Virus record (IMG/VR): IMGVR_UViG_3300014720_000017
Location: 1 to 64,000 of that record
Direction: 5' to 3' (one strand)
DNA from: a virus
Length of the DNA: 64,000 bases
Position numbers and translations under genes: made by a program. The notes below the pieces were generated by a model. The model was not told where the DNA came from, did no database searches, and saw only the letters and a list, made by a program, of their open reading frames with translations. This document shows positions 26,335-35,234 of the stretch, one piece after another. How positions within the stretch are numbered: position 1 is the stretch's first letter; each line of letters starts with the position of its first letter.

Positions 26335-26577
26335 ATGCTTCTAAACGAATTTTTTTATTTTAACGAAAAAAACAACGACTTTGCCAATGATCGTAGATAC
26401 GATGCCGGCAGAGATTCATCAGTTGTGAAGAAAAGTGACACTAGAAAAATACGTTTGACCCTACGGCAGATCAATCAACTGAGACTGCAGGCAGAAGCAC
26501 ACCAAGTAGAATCAGAGTCTGAACTGGGATTTATTAGGCAAATGTATGCAACCCCAGCAGAAGCACCTGCAGAATAA
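26335..26577 (+). CDS. Small prohead core protein, gp67-like by position
   Basis: An 80-aa protein using the ATG at 26335 (MLLNEFFYFNEKNND), not an upstream in-frame ATG at 26287 inside the portal gene. It has a charged helix (DTRKIRLTLRQINQLRLQAE) and a short acidic Ala/Pro tail. It sits between gp20 and gp68/gp21, where gp67 lies in T4-like phages. An ATAAATA motif lies only a few bases before the ATG, with no Shine-Dalgarno. Assignment by position and size. Confidence 0.6.
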   Translation: MLLNEFFYFNEKNNDFANDRRYDAGRDSSVVKKSDTRKIRLTLRQINQLRLQAEAHQVESESELGFIRQMYATPAEAPAE

Positions 26578-27193
26578 TCCGGCATTCGTCATAGGCAACG
26601 GCACCAGCAGACTGAAACTAAATCATCTCAGTGTAATGGATCTCGGCATAGTCTATGGCTGCAATGCGCAATACAGAGAGTATGCTCCGCACTATTTGAT
26701 AGCTGTGGATGTGAAAATGGTGAACGAAATCATAGGTGCAGGCTATCACAAAAAGCATCAGGTTTGGACAAATCCCAACAAAGGTATCAGCACCAAACAC
26801 AACATCAACTTCTTTTCCCCCCACAAAGGTTGGAGCTCAGGACCCACTGCTCTATGGTTCGCTGCCACGCAGGGTCACAAAGATATCTACATATTTGGCT
26901 TTGACTATCAAGGCGACAATGGCAAATTCAACAATGTGTATGCCAACACTCACAACTATAAAAAAAGCTCAGATTCTGCCACTTATTTTGGCAATTGGCT
27001 GAGCCAAACTGAAAAAACCATCAAAGAATTTAGGCACGTGAAATTCTTCAGAGTGGCAGATCCCGGTGCTTTCATACCAGATAAACTAGGCCCAACACTG
27101 TCAAACCTCAGCCACATCACCTTTGCGGATTTTGACAGAACGTTCCCGGGCACTATATATTCCGATCAAATCAATCAAAAAACTACCATTTAA
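26546..27193 (+). CDS. Putative glycosyltransferase-like protein (GT42/DUF115-like)
   Basis: A 215-aa protein. It begins with a Rossmann-type loop, FVIGNGTSR (14-22), followed by GCN (38-40) and a late segment PTALWFAATQGHKDIYIFGF with an Asp after it. This layout (GNGxS... then a helix ending in y-I-y-x-x-G-x-D) resembles GT42 sialyltransferases and DUF115 proteins, which use nucleotide sugars. It is inserted among prohead genes, overlapping the gp67-like gene by 32 bases, so it may glycosylate a virion protein; the substrate is unknown. Starting later would remove the nucleotide-binding loop. Confidence 0.5.
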   Translation: MQPQQKHLQNNPAFVIGNGTSRLKLNHLSVMDLGIVYGCNAQYREYAPHYLIAVDVKMVNEIIGAGYHKKHQVWTNPNKGISTKHNINFFSPHKGWSSGPTALWFAATQGHKDIYIFGFDYQGDNGKFNNVYANTHNYKKSSDSATYFGNWLSQTEKTIKEFRHVKFFRVADPGAFIPDKLGPTLSNLSHITFADFDRTFPGTIYSDQINQKTTI

Positions 27194-27256
27194 CCCTGGT
27201 TTGTAATCTTAGTGTTAAATAACTTACAGCCTTGACCATACAAAGGAGAACATAAC

Positions 27257-28063
27257 ATGGCAGACAAAAAACTGTTGCAACAGATGCTTGAGCATCTCGT
27301 AAACGACGATCAAGCGAAAGCTGAAGAATTATTTCACGAGTACGTGGTACAGCAATCCCGTGAAATCTACGAATCTTTGATCGACAGCGAAATCGCTGAA
27401 GAAGAAGAAAAAGATGAAGATGACGAGGATGTAGAAGAAGCTGCAAAAGATGATGATGCAGAAGACGAAAAAGTCGACGAAGAATTTGAAGACATTGCTA
27501 TAGAAGCTGATGACGAAGATCCAGATATGGTGGGTGGTGACCCTACAGATGACCTAGAAGGTGATCTAGAAGTGGGTGACGACGACATGGAAGAAAAGTC
27601 CGAAGAAGAACTATTCCAGGATCTAGACAGCATCGTTGATGAACTACAGGCCAAATTTGATGAACTCAAAGGTGGCGATGACACGGGTGGCGATGACATG
27701 GGCGGCATGGACGACAAGATGAAAGATGATTTTGATCTTGAAACAGTTCGTGAATACGTTGAGAAAGTTACTACACCAAAAGGTGGTGACAACGGCGCTA
27801 ACACCAAATCCATCGTAGCAGGTAAGAATGACATGGGCGGAACCGCAGCCAATATCCTAGCTGGTGGTGAAAGCAAAAGCGAAGGCACCAAAGGTGGCCT
27901 AGCTGCACCGACCCCAAAAGAAGAAAATGCTGGTAACATCAATGTCCCAGGCGGTAAAGCTGGTAGTGCTTTCTCTAAGAAAGAACCCGGACATGGTGCT
28001 GAGAAAGCTGGTTCTAAAGAATCCGCTGACAACAAGCAGAGCCTTTTCCGTGGTCGTAGATAA
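27257..28063 (+). CDS. 68: Prohead core protein gp68
   Basis: A 268-aa protein. Helical N-terminus (KLLQQMLEHLVNDDQAKAEE; EYVVQQSREIYESLIDSEIA), then a strongly acidic middle (about 50-125) and a Gly/Lys C-terminus. Scaffold-core proteins of T4-like heads are acidic and cleaved by gp21. AAGGAG precedes the ATG, and a TTAAATAA late-promoter-like motif lies near 27215. Just upstream of gp21. The acidic repeats give a long antisense open frame, which is a shadow. Confidence 0.75.
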   Translation: MADKKLLQQMLEHLVNDDQAKAEELFHEYVVQQSREIYESLIDSEIAEEEEKDEDDEDVEEAAKDDDAEDEKVDEEFEDIAIEADDEDPDMVGGDPTDDLEGDLEVGDDDMEEKSEEELFQDLDSIVDELQAKFDELKGGDDTGGDDMGGMDDKMKDDFDLETVREYVEKVTTPKGGDNGANTKSIVAGKNDMGGTAANILAGGESKSEGTKGGLAAPTPKEENAGNINVPGGKAGSAFSKKEPGHGAEKAGSKESADNKQSLFRGRR

Positions 28064-28075
28064 TAGGATCAGACG

Positions 28076-28708
28076 GTGAAGAAACTTACGCTAGCAGAAC
28101 ATTTGAGTTACGATCAGGCTAAGATTGTCTTGGAGAGCGAAGAAGGCAGCGACGGTAAAAAGTCGCTGCATTTAAACGGTATTTGCATTCAAGGAGACAT
28201 CCGCAATGCAAACCAACGTGTTTATTCTTCTCAAGAAATTGGCAAGGCTGTCAAAACGCTCAACGAGCAGATCGCTGGTGGTTACTCTGTGCTGGGAGAA
28301 GTTGATCACCCACAGGATTTGAAAATCAATCTAGATCGTGTTAGTCATATGATTACCAAGATGTGGATGGATGGTCCTAACGGCTACGGAAAACTAAAAA
28401 TACTTCCAACTCCCATGGGTCAGTTGATTCAGACCATGCTGGAGTCGGGAGTGAAACTAGGCGTCAGTTCCAGAGGTAGTGGAGAAGTTGACGGCGAAGG
28501 TAAAGTACAAGGATTTGAGATCATCACAGTAGATGTAGTGGCTCAACCCAGCGCACCTGGCGCTTATCCTACACCAGTGTATGAACACCTAATGAATAAC
28601 ACAGGCGGTTATCAGGCCTATCAAATAGCACAACAAGTCCAAGGCGATCCTAAGGCACAAAAATACCTAGCAGAGAGTCTGAAACGCATAATTTCAGGTC
28701 TCAAATAA
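28076..28708 (+). CDS. 21: Prohead core protease gp21
   Basis: A 210-aa serine protease of the herpes/T4 prohead type. The catalytic His is in EVDHP (H78) and the Ser in GVSSRG (131-132), with the usual spacing; ITVDVVAQPSAPGA follows. It processes gp22, gp23, gp68 and internal proteins after L/I-x-E. Uses a GTG start with AGGAT upstream. Length is like T4 gp21 (212 aa). Confidence 0.93.
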   Translation: MKKLTLAEHLSYDQAKIVLESEEGSDGKKSLHLNGICIQGDIRNANQRVYSSQEIGKAVKTLNEQIAGGYSVLGEVDHPQDLKINLDRVSHMITKMWMDGPNGYGKLKILPTPMGQLIQTMLESGVKLGVSSRGSGEVDGEGKVQGFEIITVDVVAQPSAPGAYPTPVYEHLMNNTGGYQAYQIAQQVQGDPKAQKYLAESLKRIISGLK

Positions 28709-28721
28709 CAAGGAGAATCAC

Positions 28722-29813
28722 ATGTTAGATATCGTAAAACAGTTGTTCGAAAACAATGTGATTTCCGAGGAAATCAAATCGGAAATTGAATCCGCTTGGA
28801 ATAGCAGAATTCAAGAAAACCGTGATGAAGTCACTGCTACACTACGTGAAGAATTTGCACAGAAATACGAACACGACAAAGGCGCTATGGTAGAAGCTGT
28901 TGAAGCTATGCTAACAGATCGCCTACAAGCAGAACTAGGCGAGCTTGCAGAAGACCGTCAGGGCCTGATTGAAGCTCGTGCCAAGTATCACAAGAAAATG
29001 AAGGACGATGCCAAAGCAATGGAATCATTCGTGCTTCAGAATCTCAAGAAAGAACTTGCAGAACTACACGAAGATCGCAAAGCAGTAGCTGGTAATGTTG
29101 AAAAATTAGAATCTTTTATCGTGGATGCACTAGCGAAAGAAATCGCAGAATTCCACACTGACAAGAAAGATTTGGCCGAAACCAAAGTAAAATTGGTTCG
29201 TGAAAGCAAGGCCAAGTTTGAACAGATCAAGAAAGATTTCGTAGCACGTTCCGCTAAAATCATCGAAGAAACAGTCGCAAAAGGACTGCGTTCTGAAATG
29301 ACTCAGCTACGTGAAGACATCGAAGCTGCTCGTAGAAATGACTTTGGTCGCAGGATTTTTGAAAGCTTCGCCAGCGAATACGCTGCCAGTCATCTTAATG
29401 AAAAATCTGAGACAGCTAAACTATTAAAAGTAGTTGCGGTCAAAGAAGCAGAATTAGAAGAAGCAGCTAAAGTTGTTGCAGATACACAATCACTAGTAGA
29501 AAACAAAGAACGTGAACTACGCATCATCAAAGAAAGCAGCCAACGCAAGGAAGTTATGAGCGAATTGCTAGGCCCGTTGACCGGTGACAAGCGTGAAGTA
29601 ATGAGCAGTCTACTAGAATCAGTACAGACAGAAAAGCTACGTACAGCTTTCGACAAGTATATCAGTTCAGTGATGAACGGTGCTACCCCGGCGAAGAAAG
29701 TACTACATGAAGGCAAAGAAATTACAGGCGACAAAGCACAGGCACAACACAGCAGTGAAGAAAAAACTGCTGAAATATTTGACATCCGCAGGCTTGCGGG
29801 ACTAAAAGTTTAA
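28722..29813 (+). CDS. 22: Major prohead scaffold protein gp22
   Basis: A 363-aa, nearly all-helical, highly charged coiled-coil protein (MLDIVKQLFENNVISEEIKS; long E/K/A heptads to about 300). gp22 forms the prohead core around which gp23 assembles and is degraded by gp21. AAGGAG lies ahead of the ATG. It is flanked by gp21 and gp23, as in T4. T4 gp22 is 269 aa, so this version is longer. Confidence 0.9.
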   Translation: MLDIVKQLFENNVISEEIKSEIESAWNSRIQENRDEVTATLREEFAQKYEHDKGAMVEAVEAMLTDRLQAELGELAEDRQGLIEARAKYHKKMKDDAKAMESFVLQNLKKELAELHEDRKAVAGNVEKLESFIVDALAKEIAEFHTDKKDLAETKVKLVRESKAKFEQIKKDFVARSAKIIEETVAKGLRSEMTQLREDIEAARRNDFGRRIFESFASEYAASHLNEKSETAKLLKVVAVKEAELEEAAKVVADTQSLVENKERELRIIKESSQRKEVMSELLGPLTGDKREVMSSLLESVQTEKLRTAFDKYISSVMNGATPAKKVLHEGKEITGDKAQAQHSSEEKTAEIFDIRRLAGLKV

Positions 29814-29824
29814 GGAGAACTATA

Positions 29825-30994
29825 ATGTCACAATTACTCGAGTCACGCTGGTCGGAAACCAAAGAGGCACTGTTAGAAGGTCTTCAAGGTAACAAGCGTT
29901 CAGTAATGGCAACAACTCTAGAAAATACCCGCAAGTATTTGTCAGAGAGTGCTACTGCTGGTGCTACATCCGCCGGTAACGTTGCAACCCTAAATCGTGT
30001 GATCCTTCCAGTGATCAGACGTGTGATGCCTACGGTCATCGCTAATGAACTAGTTGGTGTACAGCCACTAACTGGCCCAGTTGGACAGATCCATACTCTA
30101 AGAGTTCGCTACTCTGACACCTTCGCAGGTTCTACAGGCGGCGCAACCACAGCTGGTGAAGAAGCACTGAGCCCATTCAAGATCGCTGAAGGTTATTCCG
30201 GTGCTACTACCGGTAAACCAGCTAGCACTGCTGCATTAGAAGGTGTTGCTGGTAACAAACTAAGCATCCAGATCTTGAAACAAACAGTCGAAGCTAAGAC
30301 ACGTAAATTGTCAGCTCGCTGGACGTTTGAAGCTGCACAAGATGCACAAGCCCAACAAGGCATTGACATCGAAGCAGAAATCATGGCTGCTCTTGCACAA
30401 GAGATCACAGCTGAGATCGATCAAGAAGTTCTACGTAGCTTGGCTACATTGAGCTCTACTGTATTGACCTATGACCAAGCTGCTGTTTCAGGCACAGCTA
30501 CATTCGTTGGTGACGAGCATGCCGCATTGGCAGTTCAAATCAACCGTGCTGCTAACTTGATCGCTCAGCGTACACGTCGTGGTGCAGGTAACTGGGCAGT
30601 TGTATCCCCAACTACATTGACACTGCTACAATCTGCTACTACCAGCGCATTTGCTCGTACAACAGAAGGTACATTCGAAGCACCTACAAACACCAAGTTT
30701 GTTGGTACATTGAATTCAGCAATGAAAGTGTATGTGAACACATACGCAGAGAACGACAACGTTCTTGTTGGTTACAAGGGCGGTTCTGAGTCAGACGCAG
30801 CAGCATTCTATTGCCCATACATTCCATTGATGAGCAGTGGTGTTGTGTTGGATCCATCAACTTTCGAACCAGTCGTGTCATTCATGACACGTTATGGTTA
30901 TGTTGAGTTGACAAACACAGCTTCTTCTCTAGGTAACGCAGCTGATTACCTAGCGACTGTTGCTGTAACATCCGCTAACCTACGTTTCGCTTAA
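29825..30994 (+). CDS. 23: Major capsid protein gp23
   Basis: A 389-aa HK97-fold capsid protein. Family text: RVILPVIRRVMPTVIANELV (about 58-77), VQPLTGPVGQI, and KLSARWTFEAAQD. A gp21 cleavage site is likely at L39-S-E41/S42, removing a 41-residue propeptide. It is much shorter than T4 gp23 (521 aa), indicating absence of part of the insertion domain. Strong AAGGAG upstream; immediately followed by a strong terminator. Pyrimidine-ending codons look favoured, as for a highly expressed gene. Confidence 0.95.
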   Translation: MSQLLESRWSETKEALLEGLQGNKRSVMATTLENTRKYLSESATAGATSAGNVATLNRVILPVIRRVMPTVIANELVGVQPLTGPVGQIHTLRVRYSDTFAGSTGGATTAGEEALSPFKIAEGYSGATTGKPASTAALEGVAGNKLSIQILKQTVEAKTRKLSARWTFEAAQDAQAQQGIDIEAEIMAALAQEITAEIDQEVLRSLATLSSTVLTYDQAAVSGTATFVGDEHAALAVQINRAANLIAQRTRRGAGNWAVVSPTTLTLLQSATTSAFARTTEGTFEAPTNTKFVGTLNSAMKVYVNTYAENDNVLVGYKGGSESDAAAFYCPYIPLMSSGVVLDPSTFEPVVSFMTRYGYVELTNTASSLGNAADYLATVAVTSANLRFA

Positions 30995-31018
30995 TACGCA
31001 GAACGTTTTGCAAACTTC

Positions 31019-31042
31019 AAAAAGGCTCTTCGGAGCCTTTTT
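31019..31042 (+). terminator. Strong Rho-independent terminator after gp23
   Basis: AAAAAGGCTC, a TTCG tetraloop closed by C-G, then GAGCCTTTTT: a 10-bp stem with a U tract, 24 bases after the gp23 stop. It ends the head-gene transcript. Confidence 0.92.
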
Positions 31043-31061
31043 GTTTGGCTTAAATACCTTG

Positions 31062-31331
31062 ATGCAGGTAACCAGTGATCGAGATTTCCCCCAACTGCGC
31101 AGACACATCAATCAATGGCGCATGCGATTCCCTATGTTTGCTCACGATGTTCAACGAATTGAACGTATGGTAGAACAGCACATAGTAGAGTTCAGCAACG
31201 CTGGTATACGCTACAGACAAACGCACAGTCGCAGCTATTTGGAAAAAGCACAGCGAGAACTGGATGAGATTAACAGGATCGTTGCCACAGTGGAAAAAAT
31301 GGAACTGATGAGTCTGCTGAGCCGCGGATAA
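31062..31331 (+). CDS. Small helical protein, unknown
   Basis: An 89-aa protein from the ATG at 31062 (MQVTSDRDFPQLRRHINQWR). An earlier in-frame start at 31008 would place the terminator hairpin inside the gene and is rejected. Several charged helices; no motif recognised. A TTAAATAC element ends 4 bases before the ATG, as seen at two other genes. It lies between the capsid gene and virion decoration genes, so a head or late role is plausible. Confidence 0.6.
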   Translation: MQVTSDRDFPQLRRHINQWRMRFPMFAHDVQRIERMVEQHIVEFSNAGIRYRQTHSRSYLEKAQRELDEINRIVATVEKMELMSLLSRG

Positions 31332-31334
31332 ATA
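31328..31334 (+). promoter_or_regulatory. Late promoter (ATAAATA) upstream of the decoration/fibre block
   Basis: ATAAATA overlaps the stop of the 89-aa gene and lies 67 bases before the ATG at 31402. The leader between them contains a strong AAAGGAG. Confidence 0.5.
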
Positions 31335-31401
31335 AAGTATCTAAGTAATTATGCGGTACCCACCGCGTAGACCTAGAACGTCAACCTAAAGGAGAAAACA
31401 A

Positions 31402-31803
31402 ATGGGACGTCCACTAAGAAAAGATGTAAATGGTGTTGATGTTATCGGTACACCGTCTAGCAACACAGGAATTCAAATTGAAGCATATTTTGGGGGTGCT
31501 GCTTATACAGAAGCAACATACAACAATGCAACAAATTATGCCTATATCGTTAAGCAACGGGGAGCAAAAGCTTTCGTTGTAGCTAATCAAGCAGCAGCAA
31601 CAGCAGTATGCAAATTACAATCGGCAGTACCAGCTGCTAATGGAGAAATGCGTATCCTTGGTTATTTAGACGGCAATGGGCAAACTGAAAGAGCGATTGC
31701 AAAAATCACCAAACGTGTGGCCACTGATTTTAACGGTGTTCGTTACAAGTGGTTCCTTGTTAATGATTCTACCAGCGATTATATCCACTTAACCGCAATG
31801 TAA
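31402..31803 (+). CDS. Virion structural/decoration protein, MGRP type
   Basis: A 133-aa protein starting MGRPLRKDVNGVDVIG, a start common to abundant small virion proteins of marine T4-like phages. It is beta-rich, with a compact C-terminal domain (RVATDFNGVRYKWFLVNDST). AAAGGAG upstream. It is the first gene after the capsid terminator; a head or tail decoration role is likely but not proven. A 156-aa protein at 50615 has a similar MGRxxR start. Confidence 0.55.
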   Translation: MGRPLRKDVNGVDVIGTPSSNTGIQIEAYFGGAAYTEATYNNATNYAYIVKQRGAKAFVVANQAAATAVCKLQSAVPAANGEMRILGYLDGNGQTERAIAKITKRVATDFNGVRYKWFLVNDSTSDYIHLTAM

Positions 31804-31817
31804 TAACAGGTAATCTA

Positions 31818-32870
31818 ATGGGACAGTTTCTCAGAGTCAACGGTGACTATAGTATAAAAACAGCAGACGGTGCCAAGATTGTTCTTGACACTGGTCCTGC
31901 TGCCGCTGGCGGGTCAGTGAGGGTCACTGGAGATCTCGTAGTTGAAGGTGAAACCTTAACGGTGGCTGCTGAGAATCTTAATGTTTCAGACAACATCATC
32001 ACATTGAATGACGGTGAAACTGGCGAGGGAGTAACACTGATCTATTCAGGAATTGAAATTGATCGAGGATTCCTAGGTGACTCCAGTGCTGCTCCTGCCG
32101 CAAGTTTTTTGTTTGAAGAAACAAACTCTACTTGGTTGCTTGCGAATAACTCTGCACCGGGTCCTTTCAACTATGATGAAAGTAATCTTAGACTGCGCAG
32201 GATCTATACCAATCCAACCACAGACGACGGTGACCTCACTCTTATAGGCACAGGCACAGGAGTAGTCAAGGTATTTGGCACAACCACTTATGAAACTCAG
32301 GTCACTCACGATGATGATTTGCCTAACAAAAAATACGTAGATGATGCGATTCTAAACAATCCCACATTCCAGATCGTAGCACCACAGAGCCAAGACACCA
32401 GAGTCATAATCACAGACAAAGAAATCACTCCTAATCTCGCCGCAACTGCAGGCTCTTTGCAATATTTCAACACAGTAACTGGATATTCAACCAGCGGGGA
32501 AAGTGCTGTTTCTGTTATCGTTGATAATGCATTAGTAGGACAGTTCTACAATAATCGTTTAGAAATTTCAGATCTTGAGATCGGCGGAGGCCCAGACAGC
32601 AACGAAATTACCACCAAGAACGGCATTACTAACCTCAATATCTACGTAAGAACACAGGGCACAGGTAAATTACAGACCAACTATGCCATACAGCTAGAAA
32701 AGACAGGAGCGGTTCCCACCTATGTCTCAGACAACATACTGCTCTACGGTGATACTCCTGGTATAGGCACATCGGGCATATATTTTGTCAATGATTCAGC
32801 AGAAGCTGCTAAACAGAACGGAGAATTAATCAGCAAAAACCGCGCATTGGTTTTTAGCATGTTATTTTAA
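31818..32870 (+). CDS. Fibre-like virion protein
   Basis: A 350-aa beta-rich protein (VRVTGDLVVEGETLTVAAEN; NLNVSDNIITLNDGE; DDDLPNKKYVDDAI). The VTGDL and NxxVSDNIITLND patterns recur in the needle-like stalks of the 364-aa and 350-aa fibre proteins downstream. The KKYVDDAI segment is common before fibre tips. Likely a baseplate- or fibre-associated trimeric protein. Confidence 0.6.
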   Translation: MGQFLRVNGDYSIKTADGAKIVLDTGPAAAGGSVRVTGDLVVEGETLTVAAENLNVSDNIITLNDGETGEGVTLIYSGIEIDRGFLGDSSAAPAASFLFEETNSTWLLANNSAPGPFNYDESNLRLRRIYTNPTTDDGDLTLIGTGTGVVKVFGTTTYETQVTHDDDLPNKKYVDDAILNNPTFQIVAPQSQDTRVIITDKEITPNLAATAGSLQYFNTVTGYSTSGESAVSVIVDNALVGQFYNNRLEISDLEIGGGPDSNEITTKNGITNLNIYVRTQGTGKLQTNYAIQLEKTGAVPTYVSDNILLYGDTPGIGTSGIYFVNDSAEAAKQNGELISKNRALVFSMLF

Positions 32871-32879
32871 GAGACATCT

Positions 32880-33281
32880 ATGATAAGAAATTATGAAAAC
32901 CCAGAAAACACAATTTTATTGGTAGATTCTACCAGTGTGACTGTGCCAGTCAAAGTATTCACCAGTTCAACCACAGGTGGTCCTATTGCCGGAGGTGTCA
33001 CAGGCAGACAAAATGCAGTCACAACCATAGCACTGTGTAACACAGCTGCCCCAAGTACAGCTGATGAAACAACCAATGCAGTCACTGTGAACATCTATGT
33101 GGTACGCAGCGGCAAGACCGCAGGCAGCGGCAATTTAATCGTCAGCAATCTCACAGTACCGGCTGGAGAAACTGTGTTTTTCTCAGAAGAAAGACTAGTG
33201 TTCGACAGTGGAGATGAGTTGTGGGTTGGCACGTCTGCCGCGGCGAGATTAAGTGTAACCGTGAGTGCATTAGCAGTATGA
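32880..33281 (+). CDS. Small beta-sandwich virion protein (paralogue family)
   Basis: A 133-aa all-beta protein (TVNIYVVRSG; NLTVPAGETVFFSEERLVFD; GDELWVGTSAAARLSVTVSA). It resembles the 110-aa product at 36292 and the 106-aa product at 50282: each is a single domain placed just before a group of fibre genes. Its last bases overlap the next start (ATGA). Confidence 0.55.
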   Translation: MIRNYENPENTILLVDSTSVTVPVKVFTSSTTGGPIAGGVTGRQNAVTTIALCNTAAPSTADETTNAVTVNIYVVRSGKTAGSGNLIVSNLTVPAGETVFFSEERLVFDSGDELWVGTSAAARLSVTVSALAV

Positions 33282-34003
33282 AGTTCTTAAAGACCAAAGG
33301 TATTTCGAAATTCAGTATCAATGATCGCGCATTGATATACTATCCCGATGGAGTAGGACCAGGTAATAGGATCGTGGTAAACGCCAAAGGTGGTATCATG
33401 CTGCCCAAAGGAACCACAGCGCAGCGTCCACAGCTGACCAGTGTTCGTCAGCCCACAGACGCTAACGGTACTATAAGATACAACACTTCCACTAACAGCA
33501 TTGAAGCTTATGTAGGTGGAGCATGGGTAACAGTAGCCAGCGCACTGGCCGCAGCCATCACCAAACAGACTCTGGGTCCCGGAGACGGTGCTTCTACCAT
33601 CTTCGGTCCTTTGAATACATCATTTGCTGCCAGCTATGCTGCCAGCGCAGACAATGTTATAGTGCTGGTAGAAAATGTCATGCAGATTTCTACCACTAAC
33701 TTCACCATTAATCAAAATCCTACCAGTTCAGGCACAGGAGCTGAAATCAATGCTACAGCACTGACAGCAGCCAACAACGGAACCAGTTACGTAATAACCG
33801 CAGCAGGCAGCACTGACTTCACATTGATTGGCGCGGCTGCCAACACTGTGGGCACGGTGTTTACCAAATCCGGCGGCACAGGTCTAGGCACAGGTAAGGT
33901 ACGAGAAGCGGGATACTATATCACTTTCACATCAGCTGTGCCAGCATCAGGAGGAGGCGGTAATCCAGTTTACATAACTGTATACTACGGATACGCCAAC
34001 TAA
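33278..34003 (+). CDS. Fibre-like virion protein
   Basis: A 241-aa protein starting MKFLKTKGISKFSINDRALI at the ATG that overlaps the previous stop. RPQLTSVRQPTDANGTIRYN then STNSIEAYVGGAWVTVAS is the short-fibre motif (truncated numbers of which recur at the C-termini of 34006 and 35235 and in 50615). The C-terminal half contains an ITAAGSTDFTLIGAAANTVG module common in marine phage tails. Confidence 0.6.
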   Translation: MKFLKTKGISKFSINDRALIYYPDGVGPGNRIVVNAKGGIMLPKGTTAQRPQLTSVRQPTDANGTIRYNTSTNSIEAYVGGAWVTVASALAAAITKQTLGPGDGASTIFGPLNTSFAASYAASADNVIVLVENVMQISTTNFTINQNPTSSGTGAEINATALTAANNGTSYVITAAGSTDFTLIGAAANTVGTVFTKSGGTGLGTGKVREAGYYITFTSAVPASGGGGNPVYITVYYGYAN

Positions 34004-34005
34004 TC

Positions 34006-35100
34006 ATGAGTCAACTGGGGCGCATTGGTGGACAGGTACTCACAGACAACCTGTTACGTGCGGGAGTCAATCTCGCATTTGAAACTGATCTACTTTATCT
34101 AGATGTTACCAATAATAGGATAGGTGTTAGGGATTCTACTCCTATCTATGATATAGATGTAAACAGCAACACACGCACCAACGAATTAACTGTGACTACT
34201 CAGGCTGCACTGGGTAATCTTCGTATCAATGTTCCCAACACTTTTTCTACCAGCGTAGGCGGCATAGATGTTTATATCAATGGCGGCGGAGAAATATTCC
34301 ATGACAGAGTTATCACAAATAATCTAGTATTCGATGGTAATCAGATATCTAGCATATCAAATTCAAACATAGTTCTAGACCCCAACGGCTCAGGCACAGT
34401 AGAGCTGAGAGCTAACACAGACATCACTGGCAACCTCGCAGTCACAGGCAATATCACAATGTCGGGCGATCTTATCGGACTTGGCACACTGACTCTAGGC
34501 GATCAAACCATAGACACAGTAACAGTAAACACAGATTTTACACAGAGCATAATTCCAGGCGATGATGTCACATACGCTCTAGGCGCAGATGCAGGAGATT
34601 CAAGTCCACGCCGTTGGGCCGAATTACATTCACCCCAATGGCAATACATAACCACCGGAGCATGGCCAGGAAGCGGACTGGTGACACAAACTGTGACAGT
34701 CAGTAATCAAATGACTCTAGACGGAAATATCAATAAAATATCCGCTATCCAATCAAATGAAGATATACTACTGAGTCCGAATACCGGTATCACAGATATC
34801 GAAAATATTCAGTGGCAGATCAATGACATCACTAACCTCAGTAACACTGCACTCACTGTGGTAGGCACAGGCATAGGTTACTATCGGTTCGCAGGCACCA
34901 ACGGTATGGTGATTCCGGCGGGAGACAACTCTCAACGTCGAGCAAGCCCCGAAGTAGGTGAAACTCGCTGGAACACAGATGAGGGATATCTCGAATGTTA
35001 CGATGGCACCGTATGGGCTGTGAGCACAGGTGGCGGTATCGAGGTTACGGTAGAAATCATGGAAGATCTCGGCCACGTCTATACCCTAATGCTGGGTTAA
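34006..35100 (+). CDS. Tail fibre stalk protein, copy 1 of a tandem pair
   Basis: A 364-aa protein: MSQLGRIGGQVLTDNLLRAG, NLAFETDLLYLDVTNNRIGV, repeated short strands (SNIVLDPNGSGTVEL; ITGNLAVTGNITMSGDLIG) and a C-terminal TRWNTDEGYLECYDGTVW tip motif. It is clearly paralogous to the 350-aa product at 35235, sharing the N-terminal pattern and repeats. Likely trimeric beta-helical stalk with a baseplate-binding N-terminus. Confidence 0.65.
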   Translation: MSQLGRIGGQVLTDNLLRAGVNLAFETDLLYLDVTNNRIGVRDSTPIYDIDVNSNTRTNELTVTTQAALGNLRINVPNTFSTSVGGIDVYINGGGEIFHDRVITNNLVFDGNQISSISNSNIVLDPNGSGTVELRANTDITGNLAVTGNITMSGDLIGLGTLTLGDQTIDTVTVNTDFTQSIIPGDDVTYALGADAGDSSPRRWAELHSPQWQYITTGAWPGSGLVTQTVTVSNQMTLDGNINKISAIQSNEDILLSPNTGITDIENIQWQINDITNLSNTALTVVGTGIGYYRFAGTNGMVIPAGDNSQRRASPEVGETRWNTDEGYLECYDGTVWAVSTGGGIEVTVEIMEDLGHVYTLMLG

Positions 35101-35234
35101 TTTCCAAAACGGCTAAATACTTTTAATTGCTGTAGTTGACCAAACTATCGCAGGATTCGACTGTGGTAAACCGACAAAGAGCGTGAGCTGAAAATCTGGT
35201 TAACGGTGAAACACCGGGTTATTTTGGAGAGCTA
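35101..35234 (+). other. 134-bp leader between the fibre pair
   Basis: Non-coding. A CTAAATAC late-promoter-like motif is at 35113-35120. Near the end ACGGTG and CACCGG-type sequences form a short hairpin with an AAA loop, followed by GGAG ahead of the ATG at 35235. Long for this compact region, so probably a separate transcription start with a structured leader. Confidence 0.3.

Noticed and set aside
27367-28035. 222-codon Ser-rich frame antisense to gp68
   Set aside because: Shadow of the GAA/GAT-rich acidic scaffold gene.
31008-31061. Upstream start of the small gene after gp23
   Set aside because: It would put the terminator hairpin within the coding sequence and code for an atypical N-terminus; the ATG at 31062 is better.
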